A stretch of 64,000 bases of DNA from Beaufortia kweichowensis (GCA_019155185.1 CM032795.1:15727795-15791794), one strand, 5' to 3'; shown: positions 24,593 through 37,600, numbered from the stretch's first letter. Numbers and translations are program-made. Notes: generated from the letters alone by a model not told the origin.

Positions 24593-26033
24593 GAACCCAA
24601 TGCAAGCCCTTTAACAACTGATTTCTTTATTAGAGAATTTTTGTGCAGCTTATTGATTTAGGTTTTATGATAACCTCACATTTTTGTAAACATGTCTTAT
24701 CGAGCAGATTAAGATGAAGTGAATGAAAGTTATTTTGTTCTGTAGAGACAGCAGGAGCAGATGTGCCACCTCCCTTCACTAGACCTCATGTACGGTGTCT
24801 CATACCCAGAACAAGACTGTGTTACAATGCCTTGCCGTTAGAACGGTGTCAGAATGCTGCTTAAGATAAATAAATGATCAGCCAGAAACAAACATCAAAG
24901 ACTGTGTGTGTACTGTGCTGTGCTTCAAAGGAAATACAGCCTTCACACCCGCTCTACCATAGAAACGAGAGCGTGTGTGACCAGTCCCGGCTTTGATTTA
25001 ATGAAGAACGAAAGACAACAACAAAATGAAATTCTTGCTAAATATTAAACCGCACCAACCCATCCTCATTCAGGGACCGCCCATCTCCTTCCACCTGTCC
25101 CCAGATGGCCCTAACCAATCTACTTTTCACAAAGACAGACTTAAGAAAGTCCACGATACTCATTTATCATTCCGTAGCATCTTCTCGTTCATTTCTTTTT
25201 CTTTATCCTCTTTGAATCCCCAGGAGCCAGAGGACAATTCTGTCTGTTTTGTTTGGAATGTCAGCGTTATCTAACCTATGATTTCTTTTCTGTATCTTTC
25301 TTTGCCTCTGTAGCCTCTGTCTCTCCCTCGCCTCGCCGCTGGGCACATCTCTTTCTGTCTGTACTTCTGGGGGAATGTCTGTCCTTTAACCGTCTCTCTC
25401 TTCACTATCTGATAGGTGTGTATGCAGGTGAACTGTGTGTGAACCGTGCCTCGAGATTGAACCTCATTTGTGTTCTTTATTCTCTCTCTAAAGCTGCCAT
25501 TATCTTCATTTTGTCATCTTTGGTTATAGGAGTGAAGTTTGAGCCGTTGTGCTTGGCATGAATGAATAATTTTATTAGATATCTGTATTACGTCGGAGTC
25601 TAGTGAGTTTTGCTTGGAAACACTGTGTGTGTCATGTATTTTTGTACCATGTGCATTTAAATGTGGGCCGTTTATGCTGGTTACAAAACTATTTTTAAAG
25701 CTACAAGTACATCTTCAGAATTTGCAATGGCAAGCTTATAGTAATGAATTATAGTAAATGTTAAGCGGTTAGTACTATTGTGTGAGAAATCTCTAATGTT
25801 ATTTGACTTTTGCCCATCTAAAGATATGTAAGGTAACCTAAAACTTTGTTTCAAAGAGAGATGGCAATACAGAGGCAAATATTGCATAATGCGAAATACG
25901 TTTTAAGTTATGTTGCACTTTCTTTTAGTTATACGGTTGACAAAAAAAATGATAATAGGTGAGACTTGCTCCACCAAGTACAAGGAAATAAAAGTTTGGT
26001 TTTTGTATATTGTTGCATTGTAGGTGTTTGAAT

Positions 26034-26354
26034 TAGGGGTGTCACAATATACCAGTTTTCACAAAAAACATGATAATAAATATTGTATTAATTCCACATA
26101 TATGATCATATAAAAATGATTCTTTCCCAATTTCATTTTGTCTTAAAAGCCACAATGGTTACAAACTTTCTTTGTCTCTTTTTGCCTACATACACCCTCA
26201 TTTTGAGTGATTAATTGGCCAAAAAAATTAAAGATGAGTATGACTGATAACTTTATTGATTTATTTAAAAAAAATATTGCATTAATATTATGTATAAAAT
26301 TCTGTTCTGGGCACATTATTTGTATAGTGAAAATCTGGTATTGTGACGACTCTA
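26034..26354. mobile_element. TAGGGGTGTCACAATA MITE, copy 2
   Basis: It starts TAGGGGTGTCACAATATACC and ends ..TATTGTGACGACTCTA, in the same orientation as the copy at 24257. It ends about 90 bp before the main ARVCF start exon. The interior is AT-rich and non-coding. Confidence 0.75.
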
Positions 26355-26445
26355 ATTTGGATTCATATTTAGCAATAACACTTTCTTACTCTCTTATATC
26401 CTTATATCCTTCTCTCTCCCTACACTTTCCCCACAATGTAATCAG

Positions 26446-26684
26446 CAAATACTTTCGGCCACTACGTTACTATGGAAGACTATGACGTGCCGTCAGCCGC
26501 TAGCATCCTGGCCTCAGTGAAAGAGCAGGAGGCTCGCTTCGAGCGTCTCACCAGAGCCCTTGAAGAGGAACGCCGCAATGTCTCCCTGCAGCTGGAACGC
26601 GGCAACCTGCCTTCTGATAGGTTGGCGGGCGGCACCACATGCATGAGCAACCAACCGCTGGCCTGGCAACAGATGGTCATGCAG
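26446..26684 (+). CDS. arvcf: ARVCF main start exon with N-terminal coiled coil
   Basis: The exon follows an acceptor ...ccacaatgtaatcag (AG 26444-26445) and ends at a good donor CAG|gtaaac (26685). Translation starts at ATG 26472, after 26 nt of leader, and gives 71 residues ending ...PLAWQQMVMQ at phase 0. Residues 1-20 read MEDYDVPSAASILASVKEQE. Residues about 11-45 form the heptad-patterned coiled coil typical of delta-catenins (ARFERLTRALEEERRNVSLQL). Residues 46-71 are a Gly/Ser linker with the ARVCF-like PLAWQQ-V-Q ending. In p120-family proteins this coiled coil separates long from short isoforms and mediates protein interactions. The start is chosen by homology of M-E-D. The frame remains open upstream into the leader and the 20097 exon, so an N-terminal extension is not excluded. 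Confidence 0.95.
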
Positions 26685-27451
26685 GTAAACCATTCCAGCT
26701 TGGGCAGGCCTCCGCCAGCCTGTGTGAGCCTCTGATGTTGCTTCATATCTGTTATCTTCATGAATTCAGTCCATCTGAAACAACATGAATGGAAGTGATT
26801 GGTGCTGTATCTCATTTTGGCCTCATTTTATTCCTTATCATGCCATACCTTCTTCCTGGCTGTCTGAGTATTGTTTGGCTGTGCTGAGTTATTGCTCTGG
26901 ATGTGTCACTCATCGCCTATTCCCATGATGAGATTTCTTCATACTCTTCCAATCTTATTGCAAGAGTCCCTGCCATGTGCTTTCTCATATCATCATACTG
27001 GCTCATCGCATTGCATGATGTTACAGACAGCTAGCTGTCCGCTGTTGTTTTGTTAAAACTGAGCAAGCTAAATTAAATTCATGCCTTTATGTATGTATTC
27101 AGTATTATGGCCACTGTAGATCAAACACTGGCAATATTGTGGTTCACAGGAATGAACTCTTCACCTCCTCTTTCAAACACAGTCGAATGTGATTCTTTGT
27201 TGTGCAATTACACTTTTCATACTTACATTCAGTTTTGTTTGGATCCTCTCCAAACCTCTAGTATAAAAGCAACATCATTCTATGTGGGTTGCTGATGGGA
27301 AAGGAGTGATGAAATTTCCTCAATTGTTAGTGGTCAGTAGTCAATAGTTTCACTGTAAAGCTATAATGGCGCCACCACTTAAGCTATTTCCGACTGGTTA
27401 GATCAAGGTGAGGAGTCATACTGAATGTGTTGGTTTATCTTTCCTGTGTAT

Positions 27452-27965
27452 ACAGTACCAGTCAAATGTTTAATTTGTTTTCCACATGTTGGAATAGTAG
27501 TAAATTCACCAAGACTATTGTAACTGTTGGAATTATGTTGTGACTAACGGCATCCAAAATAATTTAACACCATGTTATATTTTAACATCTTTAAAGGTAG
27601 TCACCCTTTGCAAAATCATGCTCTTGGTATTTTTATCATCCAGCTTCTTGAGGTCTTAACCTTGGATAAGCTCTATCTATGCTGGACTCTTATTGACTGC
27701 TTTTTAATCATTATTTGGTCCAAGTAATCCATTTATAAATATTTTAAAATTTTAAAATAAAATTTTCTAATTCATTTAAATTTCATTTCATTTCATTTTC
27801 TAAATTAATTTAATTTCTAAATAATATGTTGTCACAACTATATTTTTGTCTTCAAATGTATTGAAATTACTACAAAAAAATTTAACATTGAAATACCTTC
27901 TTAAGATTTTTGAGATCATGAGAAACATTTTTGCCAATTAATTCCAAACTTTTGACTGGTACTAT
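27452..27965. mobile_element. ACAGTACCAGTCAAA MITE, copy 1 (probably Tc1/mariner-type)
   Basis: The terminal inverted repeats are acagtaccagtcaaatgttt and ..aaacttttgactggtactat, flanked by TA. The interior shares phrases with the copy at 51804 in reverse (ccagcttcttgaggtcttaacc). It lacks part of the middle present there. The TA flank suggests the Tc1/mariner superfamily. Confidence 0.8.
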
Positions 27966-28815
27966 AGGTTAATATTTATTTTCATGAAACGGCTTGAAAA
28001 GTCATTTTAAACAGCCAAGCACATGCAAACTTTCTAATTTAACTAATTTAAATTAGTATACTAAAATTGTAATATAATTTTATCAGTGTATAATAAGTCA
28101 TTATTTAAAATATTTAAAGACATTTGTGATTATAAATAATAACCAAGAACATTTTAATACATTGTGAATATTCAGTATATCACGCAGCTCTAGTGTGTTT
28201 TACAATCAGTGTATAAAAACTGATTGTCAGTTTAATTTTCATACTGTAGAAGAACACCAGACTCTGTGTCATCTGCATCTCCCATTATTTGTTTAGCCTG
28301 TCCGATGCCCTCACCTGCCCGGAAAGCCCGTGTGATTTGCTCCCCTCTGCCTAACATGGCAGTTTATAAATGAGCTTGCCCTTTCTCATGTCCGTTTCTG
28401 TCAGACAGACTCGCGCATCGAGGGATCAGTTTGCCAAATCTGGTCATTATCCTCTGGCTCACCTGCTGTCTTTACGTCCTGAAAGATCACAAACTACACA
28501 GTGATTTGGACCAGAAGCTGTTGGGTAATTTTGCTGATGTCATTACCAGAGTGCAAAAGAGAGGTGATGTACTGTAGCTGCTGTGTACCTGTGCGGGTTA
28601 GCTGTGTTCATGATGGTGTTTTGATGAGGTTGATGAATAATTGATGTTGAACAGTAAAGCAAAACTAAAGGCAAACTGATTTTAAGAGTGAACCAAACTT
28701 TATATCAAAGACACATTACATTTCATTGAGCCATATTGGAAGGGGCTCAGTGAATGTTCACCCTGCAGAGCTGCAGATATTCAATGTTTATACGTTTGTC
28801 ATCTACTTCCCTTGC

Positions 28816-28908
28816 TAGCTAAAAGCATAAACATGGTAGCCTAAAATATTTCATAAACAAACATTGTTTATGAAATATTTTAGGCTACCATGTTTATGCT
28901 TTTAGCTA
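28816..28908. repeat. Near-perfect palindrome, 45-bp arms with 3-nt spacer
   Basis: Arm 28816-28860 (starting tagctaaaagcataaacatg) is an exact reverse complement of 28864-28908. The spacer is aca at 28861-28863. Both arms contain unremarkable intron-like sequence. It lies in the 33.7-kb intron between the two alternative first coding exons. Confidence 0.97.
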
Positions 28909-30182
28909 TCAGTAAGAATGTAATACTTAAATCAATTCTATTCCTAAAATGTGAAAAATAGTCTTGTCAGATCGTCTAATTATTGTTTTAATAAGCTTCA
29001 TTATTGCAATCGTTTTGGTGCATTTGGTGCCTTTTTTATCTTTAAAGTGCATGCACCATGAAACACTTTTGTTAGGTGGATCAAGAGACAAAGGACCTCT
29101 ACTGCGTTATCTTTAGTGTGTTTACTCGGAAGATGTTGATTTATTTCGTTTTTATCCTTGATCACTCTTCACAAGGCCTAAAAAGGTCACAGACTGGCAC
29201 AATAGGTCTCAGTCAATAGCATACTTTATCTCTTTCACATTGACACGGTACACAGCTTCTCTTTCAAGAAACCTCCACTCTCCCAAATGTAAGGAAAGTT
29301 CCAAAGTCGTGACCTGAGGCGGTACGCGCACCCGTCGTTTCATCTGGGAATCTTGAAGGTTATTTACAATTCATCAAGCGTGTCTGCAGGAGTACAGCTT
29401 GCTTGCTGTAGCTGGACTTTGCTAGCTCTGTTTAAATGTTGCGAGAAATCTAAAAGGCTTGCGGAAAGATTTGGAGAAAGAGTGGCTTCTTTGATCTGTG
29501 CTGTCCATGTTAAGACACACAGGGCCGGTGTGATACAACGTTTCTCAGGTCTCCATCGAAGGAAACAGCCGAGCTTCTGCGGCTACGTCCCTCGGTTCGG
29601 GCCGTCTTGTAAAGCATCTGCTTAACAATGACTTTCTCACCTCCTCCTACACGTAGACGTGCTCTCACGTGCATACACAATCTAGTTTCCCTCGCCATTA
29701 GAAAAAGCCAAACCTCCTGCAAAAGTATAATTAAACCAGCAGTAAAACCGCCCGCATTAGTTATTGTCTCTGTCACATCTCCCGTTGCGCTTTTTCACAC
29801 TCTCACACGCAAACATTATAATGATTCTAAAGTTTTCTTCTTGATCTTGGGTGTTTTCCTTTGCAATTACACATCTGACTAAAATAGGGAGCAGAGAATG
29901 TGTTTGTCTTTGTACTTGTTTTTGTGGGCTTTTGGTTTTAATACTTTTTATGTAGCTTTAACAGAATACACACTTCTTTGTAGCCTGTAGATACGTCTGC
30001 AGGTGATAGATCATAACACTGGCATGCTGAATACCTCTTAGTGAGACTGGGAATATTTGTACTCTTTATATTCAGAGCAGATGCTGGTGCCCACAGCTAT
30101 TCATATTCTACAGAGAACTGCTCGGACCTCTCTTATCTCTATTGCACAATCCATCAAATGATTAATCCTCTCAAAACTCCTA

Positions 30183-30186
<4 letters not shown>

Positions 30187-30214
<28 letters not shown>
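30187..30214 (+). repeat. (TA)n microsatellite, about 14 units
   Basis: A TA run is followed by a short tandem ccagtatat/ccagtatat. Slippage-prone and self-complementary. Confidence 0.95.
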
Positions 30215-30218
<4 letters not shown>

Positions 30219-33082
30219 CCAGTATATCCAGTATATATTCTTTGTAATATATGATAAACATTTATACTTTTCAGTCTTTGGATGACGGTCAGTCTCGTTT
30301 TGTCAATGCTTTCATGTTTATGTACAACAAGAAGTCATAATATTGTTTTTGAATGCAATGACTTTAAGGCAGAATTACATTTAATGTTATGTTTTATACC
30401 AGTAACGATGCACATACACAGTCTACATTTACTGTACATTTAACCAGCATTTAATATTGCATAAATTACTACTTTTAATCCTGATTCAGTAAAAGAATTA
30501 TGAACAATCCGATAGTATTCCCAATCTAGATCTTTTAAAAGATTTGCAATATTGTAGTATTTTTAGGATTTGTAGGATTTTATCATTTTTGTTATGATAA
30601 TAATACATAATATTATATATTTATTTATATATATTTTTTTTTATTTTTTTTTTCTATTCTTTTTTTCCCTGTTTCTATATTAATTATTATACTTGCTATG
30701 TCTATATTTATCATCTGTTTGGCTTACATTATGTTTTCTGTACAGTGCAAAGCTGTAAAAAGTGACTAAAAGCAATGACAGAAAATTGACTAAAAAGAAT
30801 AATTTGGTCACAGATCCAACATATCTGGCCCTGCAGGCACTGTTAGAAAACAAAATATAAGTGGCAAACAAAAACACATTACAATGATGTTTACAGTGTC
30901 ACTTATTTTATATCACCTACAAAGTTACTGTTGTATATATTGTAAATATTCAGTACATGGCCCATCCGTAATTAATGCTATTAGTTGTCGAGAGTCCGTA
31001 ATGTGAACAGGGGATGAGCGTTAAGGATTAAGTACTTTCTTTTTATACCATATCATACCAGACTTTGAAGCCACTTAAATGACAGACTGCTTCTCACACA
31101 GTGGATTACAGACTCATGTGTTTAAAATAAGAATCCTTCACTTTACGAGACCTCCGAGGCACTCCAGGAATGTGACCCCTTTACTCGACATGTTCATATA
31201 TAACCAAACAAGTGTGTGCTGACCCTCCTATTGGAAGTCTAAATTGAAACCATTTGAAGTTTAAAATGCTATCTTGTTTTTTTTGAGACACTAAATGACA
31301 TGTTTGTCATTAAGCACCATAGTTTATTATGTGTGTTTTGCAAGCAACTGAAGATATCCAAGATATCTTGCTCAAGCATTTATGTAGGAACGAGTTGTGA
31401 TGATAGATTGGATTTAACAACTTAACACATTTGCTTGACATGTTCATTTGAATAGTACACACTGGTTACAAATAGCGCTTATATTCATAACTTACTCAGT
31501 CTTAAATAATGCAAATTAGCATCAGCCTTTGCCATGTCACACAATATAAGGTCATTTACATTACACTTGTTTTTCCCCTTTCCCCAATATATTTAGTCAT
31601 TTTTCTGACTGGTCTCCAGTGGCTTTATTGACTGTGTGTGTGGATAGACTCCTTTCTGCTCTAATGTTTATCCAGAGATTGGTGTGCGTGTCTGGACTGT
31701 CAGTCTCTTGCCTTATTACCAGGGCTCCGCTCTATTTACACATGTTGTGTCATAACACGACTTTGATTTGAGCAGAGAAGTGGATAATGAGCTCTGAATC
31801 AGTGAACGTTTGGCTGCGTGCAGGTACGGGTCTGTCAGTAGGACAGCTCAGACTACAAGCAAAAGTGTGCGTGTGTGTTCTTGATCTTCAGTAGATGTGC
31901 TGATGTGGTTTAGTGGGACAGTATTAGCTGTATATATAAAATATAATGCAATACTTATAAAGGGTTAATGCTATACTTGTGTTCTGTGTTCTTTCCATTT
32001 TCTCTCTCAAGATCTCATTTACCAGGTTTGTGTTTCTAATCGACACCCCTTTTATAAAGAAACCCAACACTGACATTTTTGTGTTTGATCATGAATATCA
32101 GGAGAAATCAAATTGTTGTTTTTTCTTTGTCTGCTGTCAGCATTTGACAGAAACAAATTCTGATGTTTTTTAAAGAGTATTTTGTTTTACCCATCAGAAG
32201 CACTTGTTAGCATGCGATCTTTGAAATGCCAGCTTTCTAAACTTCTAATGATGAAACTCATTACTTTCCAAATCTGGAAATGCTGCAACTGTTGCGCGGC
32301 ATGATTTTTTAAAGTATTCTGTGCTCATAAATATATTTACGAGACTAGAACAGTCGCGTGTGCATTGCCTCTCTAAATTTATACTCATTTCGTTATCTGT
32401 GTTTTTTTCTCTTTCTCTGCAGTAGCCGACAGTAAGTTAACCTTCCTTAGGCCTGAACAACTACAGCACTCTGATAACTTTCGGTTTATTTATTTATCAA
32501 CACATTTTCTGTTGGTGTGTTTGTGCGGTTCAGTGATCACGGGGCTTCCTAGCGTTCTACAGCAGTCTGTTTGGTGTCAGTCTGTGTTGTAGTAAAAGAA
32601 ACTTGGTTCCTAACATGAATTCTTTAAGGGACGACTACGAACAGATTCAGGCTGGTACTGCTAGATAAGACATGATGCTCTTCAGCATGCAGTGATTTGG
32701 AGTTGGAGAAGGATCTGGTTTTAATGTAAAAGATGCAGGTGGGAGTCAGATTTACTTCCATCTTCTTTGCTAGTGCGTTAACGAGGTGGAATAACTTTAT
32801 TATAATGCTGAGGGTTTATCCGGAATAGCTCTCATATGTGGGGTCTTTTGGTGTAAATCTGTCCCACAGCAACCTATGGCACTTTCCTATAGTTTATGAA
32901 TTGCTTGTGACATTGAGAGCAACATCGATCAATACAAAAAAAATGTAGGAGGATTTATAATAAGATATGTGATAAAGTTAAAGTATATTGTATTGATCCT
33001 GTCTTGAGTTTATAATTGCTTATTAATCTTATGTTTATCCAATTAATTAAGTAGTTTTTCCTTTAAATGTTGTTTAATTAAT

Positions 33083-33298
33083 TGTGACCCTGTCTGTAAA
33101 AACCAGGCTAAAGTGTCAGAATCAAATTATGAGATAACAAGCATCAAAGTTTGATTTCACCTCTAAATATGATTTCATGTTATGTTTTAATGACCTAAAG
33201 AAAAGTCACACCGAAGGTATTTTTTTTACATTATGTAGTGTGATTTTATAAATTACAAAAATAATGACTTTAGGTGGGTTTTTAAAGACAGGGTCACA
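33083..33298 (+). mobile_element. TGTGACCCTGTCTGTGAAAA MITE, copy 2
   Basis: The ends are tgtgaccctgtctgtaaaaa and ..taaagacagggtcaca. The interior gacaagcatca..tttgatttcacct is shared in the same order with the 53325 copy. It lies about 0.6 kb upstream of the candidate alternative promoter region. Confidence 0.8.
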
Positions 33299-33828
33299 TT
33301 TGTCTCCCTATAAATGCCCCTGCTAAATAAAATTGCAAAATCTGAAATCTAATTCTTCCATTTTACCCCAATAATGTTTATAAAAGCACAAATGTTAGAA
33401 ATAGAATGATTTGGAGAGAAATGGAAGAGTAGAAAATCCGTTGAGCTCTCTGTGTGTACACCAAAGTTTAACATATAAAAAATCCCACAGAAAGTTATGT
33501 TTAGTCTATTCCTGCCTAAAATGAGTTTGACACCCCCGGTGTAAAGTGCCCGCCCCTGAACCCTCCATCCCTCCTGCTTTGTGTTAAAGCCATTCACAGG
33601 TCTAGATTAAAATTCTTTCTCACTATCAGTCAGTGAATCCTGTCTGAAATCATTCCTCAACTTTTCTTTCCCCTCTCATATTTAGCAGACAAAAGGACAA
33701 AAGGAGAGGGAGAAAAGAATAGAGCCGGAGAGAGTCTGTGTAAAAAAAAAATGGGGAAGAAAAACAAAGTTTTGTGGAGCGTTGCCCCCCTCTCAGGGCC
33801 ATGCTCTTTTGGCATGTTGGCTGGGTGG

Positions 33829-33958
<130 letters not shown>

Positions 33959-34405
33959 GCGCTTTCCACTCCAGCTGCGTCTGTCTGTCAGCCCCTCCCC
34001 CCTCGTCTGACCCCTGTCTGCATAGATGCTCTGTGAGGAGAACGAGAGTACAAAACTACAGCGCAACTGCCTTCTGGGAAGAATCTATTCACTCAAACAC
34101 ACACACACCCGGCTCACCCTCTCCTCTACACTCTTTCACCCCCCTTTCTCAGGGTTTTGTTCCTGCACCGGGCAACTTTTTCCTGCACTCTTCGTGTGTG
34201 AGCTGTTTTGTTTGGCTGTTTCTCGTCTCTTCTCTCGGATTTCTAATTTTATTAAAGGACTATTTCATACCAACACTTTGGACTGTCAAGAGCATCTCTT
34301 TTGAAATCATTATCCGCACCAACGCATGCAGCATCCTCACTCAGCGAAGGTGGAGGCGGGTTTTTCTCTCCCTGAGAGGATTACGAGCATGTGTTAGAAA
34401 GAGCG

Positions 34406-34411
<6 letters not shown>

Positions 34412-34449
<38 letters not shown>
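34412..34449 (+). repeat. (GA)n microsatellite, about 18-19 units
   Basis: A GA run starts right after gcgtgtgtgtgag and decays into gagacagacacagacggagagacagag. It is the complement of the TC tract 456 bp upstream. If both lie in one transcript they could pair. Confidence 0.95.
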
Positions 34450-34454
<5 letters not shown>

Positions 34455-34649
34455 CAGACGGAGAGACAGAGTATATTCGTGTATGTGACCGTCGGGAAAG
34501 GATGGCTCTGTGGCTCTGAGCTGCCTCGGCTCTCACAGGACATATTCGCATAACAAGGAACAAAAGATTGGCTGACCAAAAAATTTCACTCACAAGAGAA
34601 TACTGTTCTCCTTGCGTTTTTCCCAGAGGCTTAACCAAACAGGATTTCC

Positions 34650-34673
34650 ATGATGCCGGCTGAAGTGAAGCAG
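34650..34673 (+). CDS. arvcf: Alternative first coding exon of ARVCF (short N-terminus)
   Basis: A 24-nt open stretch reads M-M-P-A-E-V-K-Q and ends at a donor CAG|gtcagt (34674), phase 0, exactly matching the phase-0 acceptor at 60378. Splicing gives ...AEVKQ-EQSPSNQ, a protein lacking the coiled coil of the 26446 exon. An in-frame TAA at 34632-34634 closes the frame upstream. The second ATG (34653) has A at -3 and is the better initiation context, giving MPAEVKQ. From memory, a mammalian ARVCF isoform begins with a very similar MPAE-type heptapeptide; I cannot check that here. The 5' UTR would run back through the repeat-rich region from about 33.7 kb. The start site of transcription is not determined. 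Confidence 0.65.
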
Positions 34674-37600
34674 GTCAGTTTTACGATTCACTTGCTCGCA
34701 CAATGCTTCTGTCAGTCTCATGCTTGAATCTAGTTGTTGGAATATAAAGTTTCTTTATTCTGCCTTTATAATCTTATGCAGGATTACAGAACATAGTCTA
34801 TGTTTTGTTAAAGAATATCAAAGCAGAATATCGAATAAAACTGTTGTGGTCACATGGTTTGCACTGTCAACATTCATTCTGGTCTGTTTTATGAAGTGCA
34901 TTCACTATAGATCTAATCTAAAAAAGAAAAAGAAATTCACTTTAAATTTAGATTCGTTTGGTAATGTAGGATAGCTGTCAATAATGTTTCCATCATGGCA
35001 AGCAGCATGCAAATGCATCTCACAATTAAGCTGATTAAAAAGACAAAAGCAGGATATTTCCAGGAGAAAACAGACAGATTGATGGTTAAAAGATTTAAAG
35101 ATGTGCTAAGAAGTACTCTCTGATAAAAGGAATCCAGTATAGATTTAGTGGCTTGTGGACATCCTCCCTTCCTGCCCTGCGCTGGACTCATCAGTGGTCA
35201 CCAACTATTTTTTCCTTTGCCCGGCAAAGCAATGAGGGATCAAAGGAATGTGCTTATTTTATCTGTGTGTTTGCCTAAGCGAGGGGATTTTCTAAAGACA
35301 TCTTCCCGAAAGAGTGCTGTGTCATCCGCTGCCGTAAGATTGTGCCAGGCTAGACAATTGTTGTGCATAAATCTCACAAGTGGAAGGTTGTAAAAGAAAA
35401 CCATTAGTTGTTGTTCTACGCTAATGAATTTCTGACAGTGTCGAGTTATAAAAAACAGGCTGAGAATTCCTTGTTGTGGAAAGACATTTTGACAACCATC
35501 CGCTTGGCACCGTTAATCTGTTAACGGCCGTCTCACGGATGACTGATGCTGGATAACTGGCACACAGTCTATAGTGGCAGTCTTTTCTTCAATAGTAACC
35601 CCCCCCATACACACACATTAAGCAAAACAAAGTCTGAAGACACAGAAATTTGTAGCGTCTCTGTCCAGAAACCCCCCACAGGACGGACATTCCTGCCATT
35701 CTTGGAGGTTAGTTCGCGCTATATCTAACCTCTGCTAACCTCTGTACACAGCAGAGCATTTCTTAAGACTGGCACCTGCTTGGTGAGGTCAGACGTGTCA
35801 CAGGAGGGTGTGAAGATCAAGAAGATCTGCTTTCTGCTGAAGTGTCTTGTGCTGTTGATGGTGTTGTCTGTCATTTTGGTGGTTAGATTAAGCCTGTGAG
35901 TGAGGGGGATAGAGAGGAAGAAGAGCTAAATATGACATCATACCATAGAGGGTTCTTAACACTGGGGTCATGACCCCACGTGGGGTCCGTAGATATGTGG
36001 ATAAGGGCATACCACATAAGAAAATGCTGTAGTGTACTTAAGTATTACCTGTAGTAAAAGTAAAATGTCTTGTGTTTTTTAATTTTACCATAATAAATAT
36101 AGTATAAAGTATACTACAGTATTTACTATCGTTTATTTAATCACTATATGTAATACTATAGAATACTATATAATTTTAGTATCTTGCGAATGTGCATATT
36201 GCATATATGGTTTGCAATAAATAAATAATTTTAATAATTCGAAAAGTTACGTATAGTCAAAGTTTTATGTCAATGTGGATAGCAGAGAGAAAGTGTGGTG
36301 TTTTTACAAAGCATTTTTATTTTGTATATAATATATTATATTATTTAGCAAATTATCACTTTTTTTCTCCGGTATCATTCAGCCCTAGTACTGTATATAT
36401 GATTAAGTTTGTATTATAATTTTATAGCTATAGGTTAGATCAATATGTTGAATATGCTGCTTTTTTAATGTGGTACTGTAGGTAAAAAGTAACAAGGTAA
36501 ACGTACAGTATAGTAAAAGTCATCAGCTGCAAAAGGCAGACTTATTTGTGCTGGATTTAGATGAAATGTAAGTCTATTTGGATATAACAGAGTACATAAA
36601 ACCTGCTTTTAGATATAGTATAATAAGAGGCTATTCACACAGCAAGCAGTCATAGCAATCTTAACATAATACATTGACTAGACCCTTTCTTGTATTATCT
36701 GCTTTGCAGTGCCATTAAGCCAGCAATAGATTACTTGTGGATGCCCTTCATTTACACGACTGAAATGCATTCATGTTTACACGTGTTGCAGACACGAGTC
36801 TGGGTAGGAAATGCTAGCAATGCCTTTTCTTAACCGACATACACTTTGGCTGCTTTACAGTGACTTCAAGTCCAGCAGAGATTACTGTCCTCAGCCCTCA
36901 ATTACCACAGGGTGAATCAGCCTGCCCAAGTCTGCCCAAGTTAAATATAAACGTCTGATACTTCACTTGAGGGTGGCAGCGCCATTACTGCAAAAAAGAT
37001 TTAGCCTCATCAAAACTACCAGCCAGAAAATGTATTTCTTATTTCAAAGAACCATTCATATTTCATTTAGGCTGAGACTGTTGACTGCGACTGAAGTTGT
37101 ATGGTTGTCGCCAGAGTGATAATTTCAGTTTCGCTTGACCATTTTCTGCAATTTCCCAAAGTTATTTCACTCTTTTGTGGAACAAATTGGGTGTGTAGAC
37201 TCTGGTGAACTACTTTAACCCCCATTAGCTCTGTGGTTCTTTCTATTCCTCTTCATTCACCTTCCCGTCTGGAAATATCTTGCTTTTCTAACAGATTCGC
37301 CATTCACCGTACCATGGCGTGAATCGTATTTAAAGACAAATTAGAGCAGAAGAAGCTGAATTGTGGTTGTGAATGCTGCAGAAAAGGTCACTGACCCAAA
37401 AGATTTCTGGGTGATTGTGCTGGTGGTGTTATAGGCCCCCAGGGGGAGTCTGACTGCTGTATGCTTAAGCCAGATCATCAGGTCTGATTGGCATGATGAA
37501 GAGGCTTCAGATGTCTCGCTGTTGCAGCTGCAATGCCCATATCAGGGCATACCAGAATCTCTGGCACGCTAGAACAAAGATCTACTTCACCTCTTGACGT

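Larger units (their letters stand above)
20211..26445 (+). other. arvcf: Intron between the candidate upstream exon and the main start exon
   Basis: 6.2 kb holding the MITEs and SINE remnants listed separately. A GC-moderate, repeat-free block at about 21735-21975 (starting ggagccgccgccgccattca) stands out from the AT-rich surroundings and might be regulatory. A weak exon-like block after tgttctgtag at about 24746 was not accepted. Confidence 0.5.
26685..33649 (+). other. arvcf: Long intron, part 1
   Basis: Contains MITEs at 27452 and 33083, the palindrome at 28816, and a CpG-containing, GC-moderate block at about 29290-29640. A 9-nt candidate microexon with strong splice signals is at 32423-32431. 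No other coding sequence seen. Confidence 0.55.

Noticed and set aside
24746..24842. Possible exon after tgttctgtag
   Set aside because: The acceptor tract is weak and no good donor follows; stops in the frames and no homology.
26480..26815. Minus-strand 111-codon frame opposite the ARVCF start exon
   Set aside because: It is the shadow of the conserved coiled-coil coding exon on the + strand.
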